64,000 nt of DNA, from NCBI GenBank assembly GCA_003255025.1, contig QANY01009406.1, forward strand, positions 868,001-932,000, written 5' to 3'. The notes under the pieces are model-generated. The model ran no database searches and had not been told where the DNA came from. It saw only the letters and a list, made by a program, of their open reading frames with translations. Below are positions 46,356 to 58,892 of this stretch, in pieces. This stretch comes from Datisca glomerata (Eukaryota > Streptophyta > Magnoliopsida > Cucurbitales > Datiscaceae). Within the stretch, counting starts at the first letter, position 1. Each line of letters opens with the position of its first letter. Position numbers and translations under genes: made by a program.

Positions 46356-47575
46356 AATATTAAATAGTGTTAATTGGACATGGATCATCTACTTGTTTTT
46401 ACTCTACCCGAATATTCCTAACTTTTAATCACAACCATTTATAACTATAAGAGACATATCTAACAATCATCACCATTCTACGTCATTAAAATTTACTTTT
46501 TGTTGTGAAACGATGGCTAATTGAGGGTTAAACTGTGCAGGTTAACATGCAAAATAAAATAAAAGTGAAAATATGGAGAAATCAACACCGATGATTATAC
46601 TGGTTCAGTTCTCGAAGGAACCTACATCCAGTCGCAAGAGATGGAATTTCTACTAGGCTTGAAGTCCAACGATTACAAAGCAAAACAAAAGCAATTGAAA
46701 TTACAGAAGTACAGACTCAATCTCTCTCAGACTCAAGTTCGAGAAATCCATGTAAGAACCCTCTCTCCCGAAGCTTTTCTTGAGTTACAAATTTGCACAT
46801 TTCTTCTCTCTTCTTGCTGCTTTTCTTTCTTGCTTTCGATGGGAACAAAATCACTTGCCTTCTGGATTCTGTTTCCAAGTCGATATATATGTATGGGTAG
46901 TCTGCTGCATGTGACAAATTAGTTTTTAGTTGCCTCAACTGTTTTGGCAGTTAAATAGAAGCTGTCAAAGTCCATTTAAACTAGATAGCTAATTGAATTT
47001 AATACATTTCTTACACTTGTTAATCTCAATTAGCAAATCTTTAAGGACATATTTAACCATATAATGTCACAATATTGTTCTTTAGTGACCACTATTTTTA
47101 AAGAGCCATCTAATAAAACAATGAGAGTTTCACACTCCAAAATATTTAATAAGATGAAACACCATAGTTTTATCTAACTTATTGTAGTTTCAATGTATAA
47201 CTAGTTTACATTTATCTTTTAATTCTTATTATCCTAACATGTTATACTAGAAAAGAAAAAATCAAACTAAAATGTTGATGATCACTAGGTGTTGATGAAT
47301 GATTGTAATAGAAAGTCAAAAATGAGCAAAGAGAAGCCAATGAAAATATCCATGTGTCCGTGTTAACTACACCAACATTCCAAGCCTTTTACTTTAAATC
47401 CTAAAAATCCCTTGAACTTTAAGAAAATCCATAAGACACCTCCAAATCCTTCTCTTATGTATATTGTAACATTAATTTTTACACTATCGTATATGTAATA
47501 TATTATAAGATATTATTTAGAAATCAAGGACTACCAAGTTTTGTCAGAGGATGAAAACTTACTCAATGCTCAAAA
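46356..47575. other. Unassigned repeat-like intergenic DNA
   Basis: No supported gene. The frame at 46641-46922 overlaps a repeat-like stretch (46560-46660, with ATTATACTGGTTCAGTTC, a string seen in copia-type repeats). 46930-47570 is AT-rich with no recognisable coding; the copia polymerase that might be expected left of CACTA 2 is not here. Confidence 0.45.
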
Positions 47576-47775
47576 CACAAGTATTTTGTTTGAAAACAAT
47601 ATTAGTCGTGAAAACCCTTTCACGATAAAAAATAAAGATCGTCTCCAAACTCTTTCGTGACTAAAAGAAATTGGTCGCCAAAAGTTTTTCACGACAAAAA
47701 AAAAATTTGTCACAAAAACATTTTGCCACCAATTTTTTTTGTCACGAAATGTTTTCGGCGACCAAATTTTACATT
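47576..47775. repeat. CACTA 2 left subterminal repeats
   Basis: About ten short motifs of TCGTGAAAA/TTTCACGAC and GTCGCCAAAA type lie in both orientations within 200 bp, comparable to the right end. After them 47776-47970 is plain AT-rich DNA. Confidence 0.7.
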
Positions 47776-47969
47776 ACAAAAATATTGTAATAATAAATAA
47801 TATCACTTGTAATAGCAATTAACATCATCAGAAAATTTATCAAACCCAAAATTTTTTAAGAAATACATATACATATCATTAATATAATAGTTCATTACAA
47901 AATCCCCGAATCATAATTCATTATAATATTTGATTCACAAATGTATCCAATAAAAATAAAGAAGAGAGT

Positions 47970-48290
47970 ATTTAAAGTTTGATGTTAACTACAAAGTTTA
48001 ACAAATATTCTATAGCTCGTGTTTCTGTTGTTGAGTCATCATCAGGAGATGGAACATCGTTTTGTAGTTGGCTCTTCATCGACTTGATTTGTTTTTTTAG
48101 TTCTATATTTTTAACTCCAACTCAACTCTTTTTCTTGGAAGATCTTTATGGGCCTCCATGTCCAAGACCTCTATTTCACCCGAGACTTCTTCAACTATCT
48201 CTTCTTCGGAGAGAGGTGTGGTATCCTCAGTGATAGGCTCATCTCGCAAAGCACACATGCATTCTTGTGTAACATCACAATGAGTCAAGC
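47970..48290 (-). pseudogene. TNPA-like C-terminal remnant, CACTA 2
   Basis: A minus-strand frame (48288-48103) is acidic (TEDTTPLSEEEIVEEVSGEI). It continues in broken frames with lysine- and glutamine-rich coiled-coil-like sequence and a Ser/Asp stretch (near 48040). Position after TNP2 and the coil suggest the C-terminus of the second CACTA protein. Identification is tentative. Confidence 0.4.
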
Positions 48291-48296
48291 TTTAAA

Positions 48297-48950
48297 TTAA
48301 AACTAACACTATTGGAGCATCAATTGGAAAGTATTCAAACATCATCATCAAGCATGCTCAGATACAAAGTGATAAGTCCCCCCCCCCCACACACCCCCAC
48401 ATTGAAACTAACACTATTACCAAGACAATGAGCATCAATTCAAAATATATTCAAAAATCATCTAACACGTTCAGATACAAAAGTGATAACCCTCCCCCCC
48501 CAACACCCACACCCCCACACCCACATTGAAACTAACATTATTATCAAGACAATGAGCATCAATTCAAAATATATTAAAGATCATCTAACATGCTCAGATA
48601 TAAAGTGATAAGCCCCCCCCCCCTCGCGTACACACACACCCCCTAACATTGAAACTAACAATATTATCAAGACAAGAAGCACAATATCTAGCACGCTCAG
48701 ATACAAAGTGATAACCCCCCCCCCCCCCACNGCACGCTCAGATACAAAGTGATAACCCCCCCCCCCTCCACACACACCCGCATTGAAACTAACACTATCA
48801 TCAAGACAAAGAGCATCAATTCAGAAGATATTCAAAAATCATCTAACGGTCAGATACAAAGTGATAACCCCCCTACACACACATTGAAACTAACGCTATC
48901 ATCAAGATAAATAGCATTAATTCAGAAGATATTCAAGAAGGGTTACTCAC
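48297..48950. repeat. Poly-C minisatellite, five to six copies of about 100-130 bp
   Basis: Units start AAACTAACACTAT.A near 48297, 48405, 48528, 48652, 48786 and 48889 (last partial). Each runs through GAGCATCAATTCA, ATCATCTAACA.G.TCAGATACAAAGTGATAA (split here by variants) and then a C run of 6-15 followed by CACAC-type spacer and CATTG. A single N at 48731 lies in the longest C run. On the element's strand the runs are poly-G, as in CACTA 1. Confidence 0.88.
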
Positions 48951-49079
48951 ATATCTTTCGTGATCCGTATCATTCTGCCAATCTTTTCATAGCATTGAAA
49001 TGCATGTTATAAAACATTTCAATTCGAGTAGGCACTATCCTAGTTGAAGATTCCTATCCAAAATGCGTGTTATAAAACA

Positions 49080-50999
49080 TCGTGATATGTTTGCTGCGAA
49101 ACCATCTGTAAACTTGACTGACTTTAAGAAACCACAGAACTTTCTTCTCTCCTTTATTGTCAATGTGTAATACGCAGGTGGTTTATAATATTTGTTCCAT
49201 TTCAGTTCAAGGTGTAGTTATTTTCTTATATTCATGTCGGCTAGGTCCAATCGAGCTTTGTAAGTGTCTTTTGTTTTTCCTTCTATATTCAACAATGTAC
49301 CTAATATATTATCATAAATATTTTTCTCAATATGCATGGCATCCAATTTGTGCCTGATTTTCAACAAACACCAATATGGAAGTTGAAAAAATACAATTTT
49401 CTTAGTCCCATTAAGACCGTCTAAAGGATACTTTCTTTTTTTGTCTAACTTAGTTGGGTTTTTGTGAAACTTGACAAATTGAATTTGATCTAATTGCCTC
49501 AATGTATCTTCTCCTATCAACTTTCTTGATGCACCACGAAACTCTTGTTTACCGTCATGCAATCTACTCCTTCGCCACATATGATCACAAGGAAAATATC
49601 GTCGATGTCCCATGTAACATATTTTACGTCACAACCTCAATGAAGATGCATCTTCGTTCCAAACAGGACATGCCAAGTACCATTTTGTACTCCAACGAGA
49701 CAAATCTTCATACGCTAGACAGTCATTAATTGTCCACAACACAGCACTATACATACTAAAAGATTGCCCAGAAGTAACATCATATGCTTGCACCCCATCC
49801 CACAATTGTTTTAACTCATCTATCAATGGCTGCAAATACACATCAATATCTTTACCAGATGATCTTGGACCAGAAATTAGTAACGCTAGCATAAAGAACG
49901 ATTCTTTCATACACTTTCATGGAGGAAGGTTAAAAGGTACTAATATGATCGGCCACATGCTATGTGAGTTGCTGATATTTCTGAATGGATTAAATCCATC
50001 CATTGCAAGTCCTAATCTTACATTTCGAGCATCTTCTACAAACCAGCTATATTACTTATCAAAATCCTTCCAACCTTCTGAATTAGCAGGATGCCTCAAT
50101 ACACCTTCGACGTTGACACGTTTCTCCTTGTGCCATCTCATATCGGACGATGCGTATTTTGACTTGAACAATCTTTGAAGTCTGGGTATAATAGGAAAGT
50201 GACACAAAACTTTTTGTGGAATTTTCTTACCATTCCCACCATCCATTTTATATCTTGGTTCATCACATTCATCACATTTATCTTTTCCTTCATTCTCTTT
50301 CCAAAATAAAGCACAATCATATTTACAAGAATGAATGGTGTCATATCCCAACCCTAAATCTCTTAATTTTTTTCAGTAGGAGGCTGAATTTTTTTAGCCT
50401 ACTAGATGAGAACCATTTAAAATCTCAAGTAATTGGTCAAATGACTTGTTGCTCCAATGATTAAGCATTTTAATATGCATCAATTTTACAATAAAAGATA
50501 GTGAAGTATACTTTTGACAACTAGGATAAAGTTTTTCTTCGGCTTCACTAAACAAATCACTAAATCTATCTAACATCTCTGCATTTAAATTTATTCTATC
50601 ATTATTATCCTCTCCAACTCGTTCACCATTCACCTCCATCCCAACAAAACCACACATGTTATATAACATTTCTCTCATCTCATCACCATCATCAACATCA
50701 TCATCACCATCAAGGTGAGATGTAGTATTATTCATCTACATATTTGGTGAATCGTGATATCTTTGTATCTCTTCACCATGAAACACCCAACAATCATAGC
50801 TCAATGCCATTCCATATTGGCACAAATGTATTTTAGCTTCTATTAAAGATAACTGTCTTGAATTAAGACATTTTTTACATGGACAACGAGCTTTCCCCTT
50901 TACATTGAGATAATTACTGGCCACGCTCATAAAGTGTGAAATACCATCAATATACTCCTTAGTCAATCTATTAGGATTTTTTATCCAACTCTTATCCAT
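49080..50999 (-). pseudogene. TNP2-type transposase, CACTA 2: one frame with seven stops
   Basis: From the start MDKSWIKN at 50999 to 49218 all 594 codons read in a single frame. The transposase-associated domain has CPCKKCLNSRQ and WVFHGEE. A linker with LYPSCQKYTSL follows. The Transposase_21 core has CDECDEPRYKMDGG, VRLGLAMDGFNPFRN, MKESFFMLALLISGP, DIDVYLQPLIDELKQLWDG and LDAMHIEKNIYDNILGTLL. Stops are at 50736-50738, 50394-50396, 50373-50375, 50052-50054, 49917-49919 (Trp of PPWKCMKE), 49629-49631 and 49218-49220. There is no frameshift in 1.8 kb. Sequence to about 49080 still shows SVKFTDGFAANISRC, then TNP2 breaks off: DUF4218 and DUF4216 parts are missing. Confidence 0.92.
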
Positions 51000-51899
51000 T
51001 TTGTCACTCTGTAAATTAAATAACTATATAGAGAATAAAGTATTTTAAATTTAAAGTCATATAAATAGATGCTAATTTAACTAACTAATATTTTGAATAT
51101 GAATGAAAATATCTAGTCTAATATCAGAACTCTAGTTGGCTAATAATAAAGCAAATATAAGGATGTAAAAACTAAAGTCCTACTCACTTGTAAAAACTAA
51201 AGTAAAAATGACTTCTGAAGCTCCTGCAATACATCATTCTGTTATTGTTGACCTTATCTGTATACTAAAAAATGTAAAAAAAGTCACAATCACCATAATT
51301 TCATTTAAAGATCATGCATTTTTAATGTCTAAATCTAAGTGATTACAGGATTATTGTACAATCATTTAAACATTAAACTAAGTTAAGGGGCTTTGAAACT
51401 AGGATGTGAAATGACACGAAGTTTAGGCCATCCTTTCACATTTTGCCCAATTCGTACATACGTGTAAAATGCGAGGGCACGTTAACAAGCATGCTTGTAA
51501 CTGTTATACTCAGCCATAACAACAATCAATGGTTTGACTCAACCTTGAGACTATAAGCAAATAGCAATACTTTTATGTGATCCACAACAGAAATGCCCAT
51601 CCCTTAATTGCAAGCTTTTGTGGCTGCATCTATTTAAAACATATCATATATAATATATTGACAACTCAAGCCTCTTGAGAACCAAAATGATTCAAATGCA
51701 ATCTAGAAACCCAAAAATCTAAACATCTGAAGCAAAACAACTCAGATTACCCCACGGAAACAACTTCATTTTACGCAACAAAGTCCGATTACAGAGTCCT
51801 ACCAGATGAAGATGAAACTTTACATGTATCAGGAAAAAAAACTACAACCCAATGTAAAAACTAAAGTCCTACTCACTTGTAAACAGAACATGTATCAGA

Positions 51900-51947
<48 letters not shown>

Positions 51948-52619
51948 GAAAAAGGGTGAAACTGAGCCGTACCTTAAGACTAACTTCAAGGAAGCACCTA
52001 TTTACCAACCTTCACCAATCTCCCTTCCAAGATCAAAACAAACAAAAACACAAAGAAATCAAGCAACCAACACAATTATATATCCAATTATTCTCTATAA
52101 TTTAAATATATAGAGAAGAGAAGAGATGAAAAATGAAGTATATACCCAAACTTTATAACCCTAAAAAGTATGATCAAAAGAGGAAAATCAAGCTAGAAAA
52201 TCAAGAATAAGAACATTTGCTCAGTTAGAAGATGGGAGGAACAGAGGAAAAATGCCTAATTCCAACTATTCCCTCTAATTGAAATATATATAGAAGAGAA
52301 AAACGGAAAAATGAAGCATCGAGCTAGCTACACTTACAGAGACAACGGAGGAGCTCGATCAGTCAATAGAGGAGCTCAATGGTGAAGGGTGAGGAATAGA
52401 GGAGCTCGATGGTGAACGGTGAGAAACAGAGGAGCTCAATCTGTCGCGGGGGTGAGGAACAGAGGAGCTCAATCTGTCACGGGGGTGAGGGGAAAGATCT
52501 CTCGTCGCATAGGAGAAAAGCTCAATTTATCGCGGGGTCAATGGGGACTGAGGGACGATTTTAGGCATTTGGCGTTTAAGGAATGATTTTAGGCATTTGG
52601 TTTCAGGGAAGATTTTGTA
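51000..52619. other. CACTA 2 upstream non-coding region
   Basis: This 1.6 kb upstream of TNP2 has no coding that I recognise. A (GA)n microsatellite occupies 51904-51943. Near 52340-52500 a GAGGAGCTC(A/G)AT-based short repeat occurs about six times. On the element strand this region would hold promoter and 5' UTR. Confidence 0.6.
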
Positions 52620-52979
52620 ATTTCGTCGTTATAGGCTTTAGCGACCAGCCTTATATTTGTCGCTAAAGCCATGGCAAATGTGACCAATTATATATTCATC
52701 GCTAAAGTCAAAGTTTTCACGACCAAGACTAGAATTCATCGGTAAAAGCGTTCTTTTTTGCGACGAATTTACTATTTTGTCGGTAAAAGTCTCAAAAAAT
52801 TCGCGCGCCAAAGCCAATTTTTTTCCCGAGCTGAAGCCTATTGTGACGAACTAAAAAATCGTCGCAATAGGCAATCTTTAGTGACTAATAAATTATTTGG
52901 TTGCTAAAGTCTGGTTTTAGCGACGAATTTTATTTGGTGGCTAAAATTTTCGTGGGTAAAACCCGTATTTATTGTAGTG
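52620..52979. repeat. CACTA 2 right subterminal repeats and terminus
   Basis: At least twelve motifs of CGACGAA, GTCGCTAAAG and TTTAGCGAC type in both orientations fill 360 bp and end in the TGTAGTG terminus. Confidence 0.85.
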
Positions 52980-54030
52980 TCTATGATGTGTCATAGCACC
53001 ACGGTAAGAATTTCCTTTGAGCTTAAAGCATTGTCGAGCAGAATGACCTTTCTTTTCACAAATTTGACAGATGATGTTTCGTCCTTGATGATTAACCAAC
53101 TGGAGTGAAAATTATTTTGGTGGTTGTTATGAGTTGGATGAAAAGATCATTTGCCGTAAGATCTTTTATTTTTCCCTTGGTGATTGGAACGCTGGCTTCT
53201 TTGGTGTTGCACATTTTTATTTTGACAGTTTCCTTGTCTGGTGTAGTTTGCAGTGATTGGAACAGATTTCAATGAAAGATTCCTCGCGTTTCAGAATATT
53301 TCATGCTCCACCAATTTGTCATAGAGCTCGTCAAACGAGATGGAACTTTCACAATCTCTAATAGCAGCTACAATTTCGTTATATTCAGGCCTCATTCCTT
53401 TGAGAACAAGATCATCTTCATCTTGGTGTGCCCCAATTATGGCCAACTCATCTACTATAATTTTTAATGTATTGTAGATATTCAGAAACGGGTTTATCAT
53501 CATGCAGAGAGGATAATTTGTCATTCAGGTACAAAATTCTAGTTCTTGACTTGCTCGCATATAACTTTGCCAATTTATCCTGCTTCATAAGATGTCACAG
53601 CTGAAGACACAAGTGAGAATGAGATGATAAATTTTAACACAGACGGCAAAATAGCATGTAAAAGGAGTTGGTCTTGGTTTTCCAGAAGGTGAATGTTGGG
53701 TTTCATTTAGTAGTCTCACCTTCAATGATTGTGGAGAAGGACATGACAGTGTGTACCATCCAATTATCCAAGTAAATTTTACTGAAAGAGGAGAGAACTG
53801 AATTGAGCTCTCCATGAGAGATAATTTGAGGAAGTTAATTTTAAGGGCAATTGGGCTGTGACATATATGGATATGAGGTTGGTGGAATTCTCTGTTCTGG
53901 TTGTTGATGCTGTAATTGTTGTCGCGTTGGTCGAAGTTGTATTAATTTCTTGAGCCAATGTTAAAGACAATTGCAATGGAAATGGTAGAAAAAAGGGGAA
54001 CAAACGGGAAGGACTTATGATGGTGGTCAC
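52980..54030 (-). pseudogene. Ty1/copia gag, truncated by CACTA 2
   Basis: The frame starts at 54030 and reads AQLPLKLTSSNYLSWRAQF (53880), the usual opening of plant copia gag. The UBN2-type core includes DEDDLVLKGMRPEYNEIVAA and ISFDELYDKLVEHE (53410-53300). The CCHC knuckle CQICEKKGHSARQC lies near 53028-53069. Frameshifts and stops separate the parts. The gene stops at the CACTA 2 right end. Protease, integrase and RT of this copia element are not found on the other side of CACTA 2, so they are deleted or rearranged away. Confidence 0.87.
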
Positions 54031-54050
54031 TTATGGCAATGGCTAGATAT

Positions 54051-54063
54051 GGCTTTGATACCA
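54051..54063 (-). other. Copia primer-binding site (initiator tRNA-Met)
   Basis: On the minus strand TGGTATCAAAGCC closely matches the standard TGGTATCAGAGC site. It lies 11 bases from the LTR end at 54075 and upstream of gag, which fixes orientation. Confidence 0.85.
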
Positions 54064-54074
54064 TATAAGACCAA

Positions 54075-54218
54075 ATGATAAGAAAAATTGAAATCATATA
54101 TATATACACAAGATAATGTTGCACCTAGAATAGAATGGAGTGCATTATGCAACGGACTTACTCTTCCCATTAAAACTAATTGCATGATTTTAGGTGATTG
54201 ATTTGGGAATAGGGTGAT
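54075..54218 (-). repeat. Copia 5' LTR, main piece
   Basis: The plus-strand sequence begins TGATAAGAAAAATTG. With the 11 bases at 61074-61084 (TCTGTCTATCA) it forms a 155-bp LTR with TGATA/TATCA ends. Short LTRs of this size are usual for Ale/Retrofit-like copia. The gypsy element at 54219-61069 splits it. Confidence 0.75.
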
Positions 54219-56402
54219 TGTAACGCCCGATTTCTGAGGTTAAATATACATGAAATTTCATAATTCAAAAATTCTCAATTTAATTGAAATCCTAATTTGA
54301 GAAAATCTCTAAATTGAAAATCTTAATTTTATCTTTACTTTAACATTAAACAGCAAAATCTTAAAACTATTTAAAAGAAATGTATACTCAATATACTATA
54401 ATAAATGATAAATTAATCTATAATAAAGTCAATCATGAAAATTCATAGAACATGAAAGTCAAACATATTATCGTAGACTAAAACATGAAAATTCATAAAT
54501 TTCTAAAACAGTTATAAATTAACTTAAAAATATGTCTGTAATGTCATATAATCATAATTAACTGAAAATTTCCTAATTATACTGCTATGACAGTCTCTCA
54601 TTCATCTTGCTCGCTATCACTTGTCACACAATCATCTATGAGAGATGAGTATAAAAAAATTAAGTAAGTAAACTTATATACTAATAAACTTCACATGACA
54701 TAAATGTAAACATGTAACTCATGCAACCATAATTTAACATATTCACTTAGTTATAAAATTACATAATGTACTTATACTTAACATAGTTGATTTCATGGTT
54801 ATCATGTAACTTAAACTTGTACTTGTAATTTGTAACTTGTTTGATCATAATTCGACTAGACATATATCCCACTTAACAACCTAACCGAAACTAATACACA
54901 CTTGAACTTGAACTTGTAACATGAACATGATGAAATGGGTGTCATCAAGCTGGTGTCACTTAAGGTTATTTGAACCTTAAGGACACTGACATGCACATGG
55001 TAACAACCAACCGTATAGCAGATAACATGATATGAACAATTTAGTTACTTGTTAACTAAGGGATATATCTAAGTCTACCTCTTATTTACTTTTCACTTTA
55101 CTTGAGTTAATTTCATGATTCATGGTAACTTGTATTCCTGACTAACATGCAACTTGTTCGTGAACATAAACTATAACTAATGCATGTAAAACTCAAAATC
55201 TAATCATACAAAACATAGTAATTAACTGGACCGATATGAAAAAATAAGTAAAACACTTTATCATAAGATTTAGCAACAAAAAGGAATTAATAAAGCAATA
55301 ATAAATTAAATATGCTATGTTCATAACATATGAATCAAATTACTATGTAAGTCCACTTACCTGGTTTGTTACGAATTAAATTCAGTAATTAATGACCTGA
55401 AATTCAAGGATCCTAGATCATAAAATATTCATATAATAACTATAATTATTTAATTAACTAGGAGGACGAGTGAGGTCAGAAAAAGATGCAAACTAAATCG
55501 GGTGTAAACTGATCAAGCGATTCAGACGGTCTGAACTGGTTCAATTCTGTTGGGTTGGATCAGTTTGATATGGTTCGGTTGAACTGGTTTGAGTTGGTTT
55601 GGTTAGGTCGATTCGGTATGGTTGAGTTGAATCGATTTAGTCTGGTTAAATTGAACCAGTTTGGTTCGGTTGAAATGGTTCAGGTTAGGGTAAAATCTGG
55701 GTCAGGTCAAAATTAACTGGGTTGTAAGACCCAGTTGTAGTCCATACAAAGAGTGAACAAGGAAAGAAAGAACGAAAGAAAGGAAAATTAAGCTTACCAA
55801 TGATGAAGACGACAATGCAATTCGGAGAAGACGATGATGGAGGGGCTGCCATGGAAGGAAAAGAAAACAAGAAAGATAAGGATGAGATCAGAGAGAGCAA
55901 CAAAATAGAGAGAGAAAAGACAAGGAAATAGATAGATTGATAGCTTAAGGAGAGAATGTAAAAGACTAATATTATCAAAATTTGAAGGATGGTGGCGATG
56001 CGACAGCGACGAAGCAACGATTGCACCACTAAGAGAGAGATGAGGAAGAAATTTTCTGAAATTAAAGAATTTCAAAATTGGGTATTTTAACTTTTCAATA
56101 GAAAAATCTAGATTAAGGAAGAGAAAAGAGGAAAAGAAGAAAAAAATAAAGGAAACAAGAAATTGCTTACCAAAGATCAATATTAGAGGGTTGCCCAAGT
56201 TGAAACGAAGAAGAAGGTGGAGTACAGAGGGGATTCACCAGGGAAGAAAAACTGTAAAATAGAGAGAGAATAGCAGTTACAAGGGAGGGGTTCATGCAAA
56301 AGAAATAAAGGATGAGGGAGGTTACACTAGGGTGCAATATTTATATGTTGTGAGTGATAATATAATTACACAATTACCCTTTATAAAGCTTAGGGTATTA
56401 CA
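54219..56402 (-). repeat. Gypsy 2, 3' LTR
   Basis: A 2184-bp direct repeat of 58893-61069. Besides AT-rich DNA it contains a GGTTCGGTT/GAACTGGTT-rich stretch (55490-55690). Purine-rich blocks (55740-56330) give long minus-strand open frames such as 56198-55794; these are hydrophobic, low-complexity and present in both LTRs, so probably not genes. Confidence 0.9.
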
Positions 56403-56421
56403 TTGTCCCCTCTTTTTTTAA
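56403..56421 (-). other. Gypsy 2 polypurine tract
   Basis: On the minus strand AAAAAAAGAGGGGACAA directly precedes the 3' LTR, a good plus-strand priming site. Confidence 0.85.
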
Positions 56422-57890
56422 GAACTTTTTTCCTCAAAAGGAATATACCTTATTGAAATAACTCTAGATACTTGACACGTATCTCTGCTTCTTGTTCCCA
56501 TGTTACTTCCTCATTCTGATGATTTCTCCGGAGAACTTTAACCAACTGAATCGTTCTTTTACGCATATATAATGATCTTTTCCTGTTGCATCAAAACAAA
56601 ACTCAAACCTCTCTTGTAAGCATCATTGTAACTCATAAAAGTTGTTCTTACCATTTGGAATGATCAACACTGGTGCTGACACTAAATTTTGTTTAAGGTT
56701 CTGAAAATATTTTTCACACTCAGTTGTTTAAGTAAAGGTGATATTCTTCATGGTTAACTGCGTAAGTGGAACAATGATCTTTGCAAAACCCTCAACGGAC
56801 CTCTTGTAATATCCTGCTAGACCTAGAAAAGTTTGAACTTCTCCAACATTTATCGGCTGAGGCTAGTTAACCACTGCTTCAACCTTAGATGGGTCAACGG
56901 AGATTCAATCTCGAGATACGACATGACCAAGGAATGATACTTGCCGAAGTCAAAACTCACACTTCTGGAATTTGGCATATAATTGGTGTGTCTTTATTCC
57001 TCACAAAACAATTTTGAGGTGATCCATATGTTCAGCCTCTGATCTAGAATACAACAGAATATTATCAATGAAGACAATCACAAAAGAATCCAAGTACTCA
57101 TTGAACCCCATGTTCATCAAATCCATAAAGGCTACTAGAGCATTAGTTAATCCAAGTAACATCACTACAAACTCGTAATGGCTGTAACGAGTACGAAACG
57201 CTGTCTTACGAATATCCTCATCTCGAATCATGAGCTGATGGTAACCTGATCTCAAATCAATTTTAGAGAATAGTAATGCTCCTTGAAGTTGATAAAAAAA
57301 AGTCCTCAATATGCTGTAACAGATACTTATTCTTGATAATGACTATGTTCAACTTCCTATAGTCAATGCATAACCTCATCGATCCATCTTTTTTTTAACA
57401 AATAATACTAGAACACCCCAAGGTGAAACACTAGGTCTAATGAAACCCTTATCCAGTAATTCTTGAAGTTGGTCTTGGTCCTTAAGTTTTTTCAACTCTG
57501 CAGGATTCATACAATACAGAGCTTTGAATATAGGGACAATGCTAGGTACCAACTTAATATGAAAATATGTCTCTCGAGGAGGAGGAAGTCCCAGCAATTC
57601 ATCGAGAAAGACATCCAAAAAATCACAAACAAGTGGAATTGATCCAATATCCACATGTGTTTTAGAAGTGTATAAAGCATAAGTTAAATAGCCCCAATTA
57701 CCACGATCAAGGAGACGATGTGCCCGTAAAGCAAATATGACCTTTGGCATTGGTCGTTGCCGAGATCATTGAATTTAAAGCTAGGTCCACCAGGAGGTAG
57801 AAAATGAATTTCCTTTTGATAACAGTCTATGTTGGCATAATTAGCAGCCAACAAGTCCATCCCTAGAATTGTCTGAGATAATAACCACAA
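56422..57890 (-). pseudogene. Gypsy 2 protease and reverse transcriptase, truncated
   Basis: Reading leftward: protease end GMDLLAANYANIDCYQKEI (57850), linker FLDVFLDELLGLPPPRE (57600), RT start [18 protein letters not shown] (57410) and palm [20 protein letters not shown] (57260). RT active site is [10 protein letters not shown] near 57060, where the second catalytic Asp of the usual DD is Asn. Remnants with KRGLSFVLMQQE near 56600 belong to RNase H. Integrase and chromodomain are absent. Frameshifts occur near 57310 and 57370. The motifs are those of a Tekay/Del-like or related gypsy lineage. Confidence 0.87.
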
Positions 57891-58640
57891 CAGTGTTGTT
57901 ATTCTTTCCTTGAGCTAGTAAAGGGAATTGTCTGAGATAATACCCAGTCTTTCCACATATAAAGTAAGTGTTGCTCTCCTTAATGCATTGATCATTGTGG
58001 TGCTTGTCACATGTAGTGCATAGGAGATTTGATGTTGTTGCCTATCTCTTTATGTTTTGAGGCCCTAGGTAAGAATACTAAGGTTTCTTCTTTCCATGAA
58101 ACGAGTACCCTGGCCGTGGTGGAGCACGAGGTGAAATATTCTGCTTCATTAACAATGGTGCTTCAACCACCGGTGCGTAGGTGGTGTACTTGTGAAGTGA
58201 TACAGAACCTTTAATTTCATGATGGAGCCCCCTCTCAAATGTATGGCGTACCGGGACAATTTCTGATGTCACTGGATTATGCTCGATGTCATTAGCTCCC
58301 ACCATTTCTTAGTTTCCCAAGTCAGCATGAAGGTTACACAAGCAACCTTTTGAACATCAGAACATAGTATATAGTATAAAACCTGCTCCATCTTGGCAAT
58401 CCAGTCATTAGTCATTAGTGGGTCAGACGAGTGGCCATTAGATTCAGGCGGGTTCAGCCTCTTGAAGGTCCATATCAACTGTATGTCCACTGGTGTCTGT
58501 TGTGGTTGTTGTAATTGTTGTGTCTGGTGAGCTATCGTCGTATGCCTCAACAACTCTAGGAATTCTTGGAACATCTCCACCATGGTTACTGGAGGATTAG
58601 CAGTAGGATGAACTAGTGCGTGCTTGTTGTTGTTCCTCGT
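57891..58640 (-). pseudogene. Gypsy 2 gag with degenerate zinc knuckle
   Basis: A glutamine-rich N-terminal stretch and FKRLNPPESNGHSSDPLMTN (58430), then WIAKMEQVLYYILCSDVQKV and ETKKWWELM (58290), are the usual gag core. A second frame (58305-58078) lies closer to the knuckle. The knuckle near 57950 reads YFICGKTGYYLRQF and has lost two Cys and the His of CX2CX4HX4C. The frames are shifted against each other. Confidence 0.8.
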
Positions 58641-58892
58641 AGGGGCGTCATCCCACTACTATCCATAAAACCCAAGACTTACCAAAGTGTCTAATCTTAT
58701 CACATGAGAATTACGTAAACTTATCATACATGTCATAACAATACTAAAAACATACCATACAGAATTAGAATAAAAACACTTATAATATGCGTACCTGACT
58801 TGTAAGGTGAGGAAGGAGCAGAGTGAGCGATTTGCCATTTTTTCCACTAAGAAGAGTTTATAGAATCTAAAACCTTTGCGCTGATATAAAAC
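58641..58892 (-). other. Gypsy 2 leader with degenerate primer-binding site
   Basis: On the minus strand TTATATCAGCGC (58878-58889) lies next to the 5' LTR and matches the initiator tRNA-Met site TGGTATCAGAGC at nine of twelve positions. The rest is leader without coding. Confidence 0.6.

Larger units (their letters stand above)
47576..52979 (-). mobile_element. CACTA transposon 2, shorter and decayed
   Basis: The right end at 52979 is TTGTAGTG (CACTACAATAAAT on the minus strand), a good CACTA terminus, with GCGACGAA/CGCTAAAG subterminal motifs just inside (52620-52979). The left end is less clear: CACAAGTATTTTG at 47576, followed by CACGA.AAA and GTCG-type subterminal motifs up to about 47770. 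Inside, on the minus strand, are TNP2 (50999-49080), a poly-C/G minisatellite and the end of a TNPA-like gene. A 3-bp target duplication was not found (TCT follows on the right). It sits in the gag of a copia element. Length about 5.4 kb. Confidence 0.8.

Noticed and set aside
46641..46922. 93-residue plus-strand frame and its 73-residue antisense partner
   Set aside because: It lies in repeat-like DNA with no family match and no gene structure.
48297..48950. CRISPR-like array
   Set aside because: Units of 100-130 bp with homopolymer runs and no unique spacers; this is a plant minisatellite inside a CACTA element.
55685..56198. Overlapping hydrophobic minus-strand frames of 114 and 134 residues, and similar ones at 60339-60840
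   Set aside because: They are translations of purine-rich LTR DNA present in both gypsy 2 LTRs, low in complexity and without a family match.
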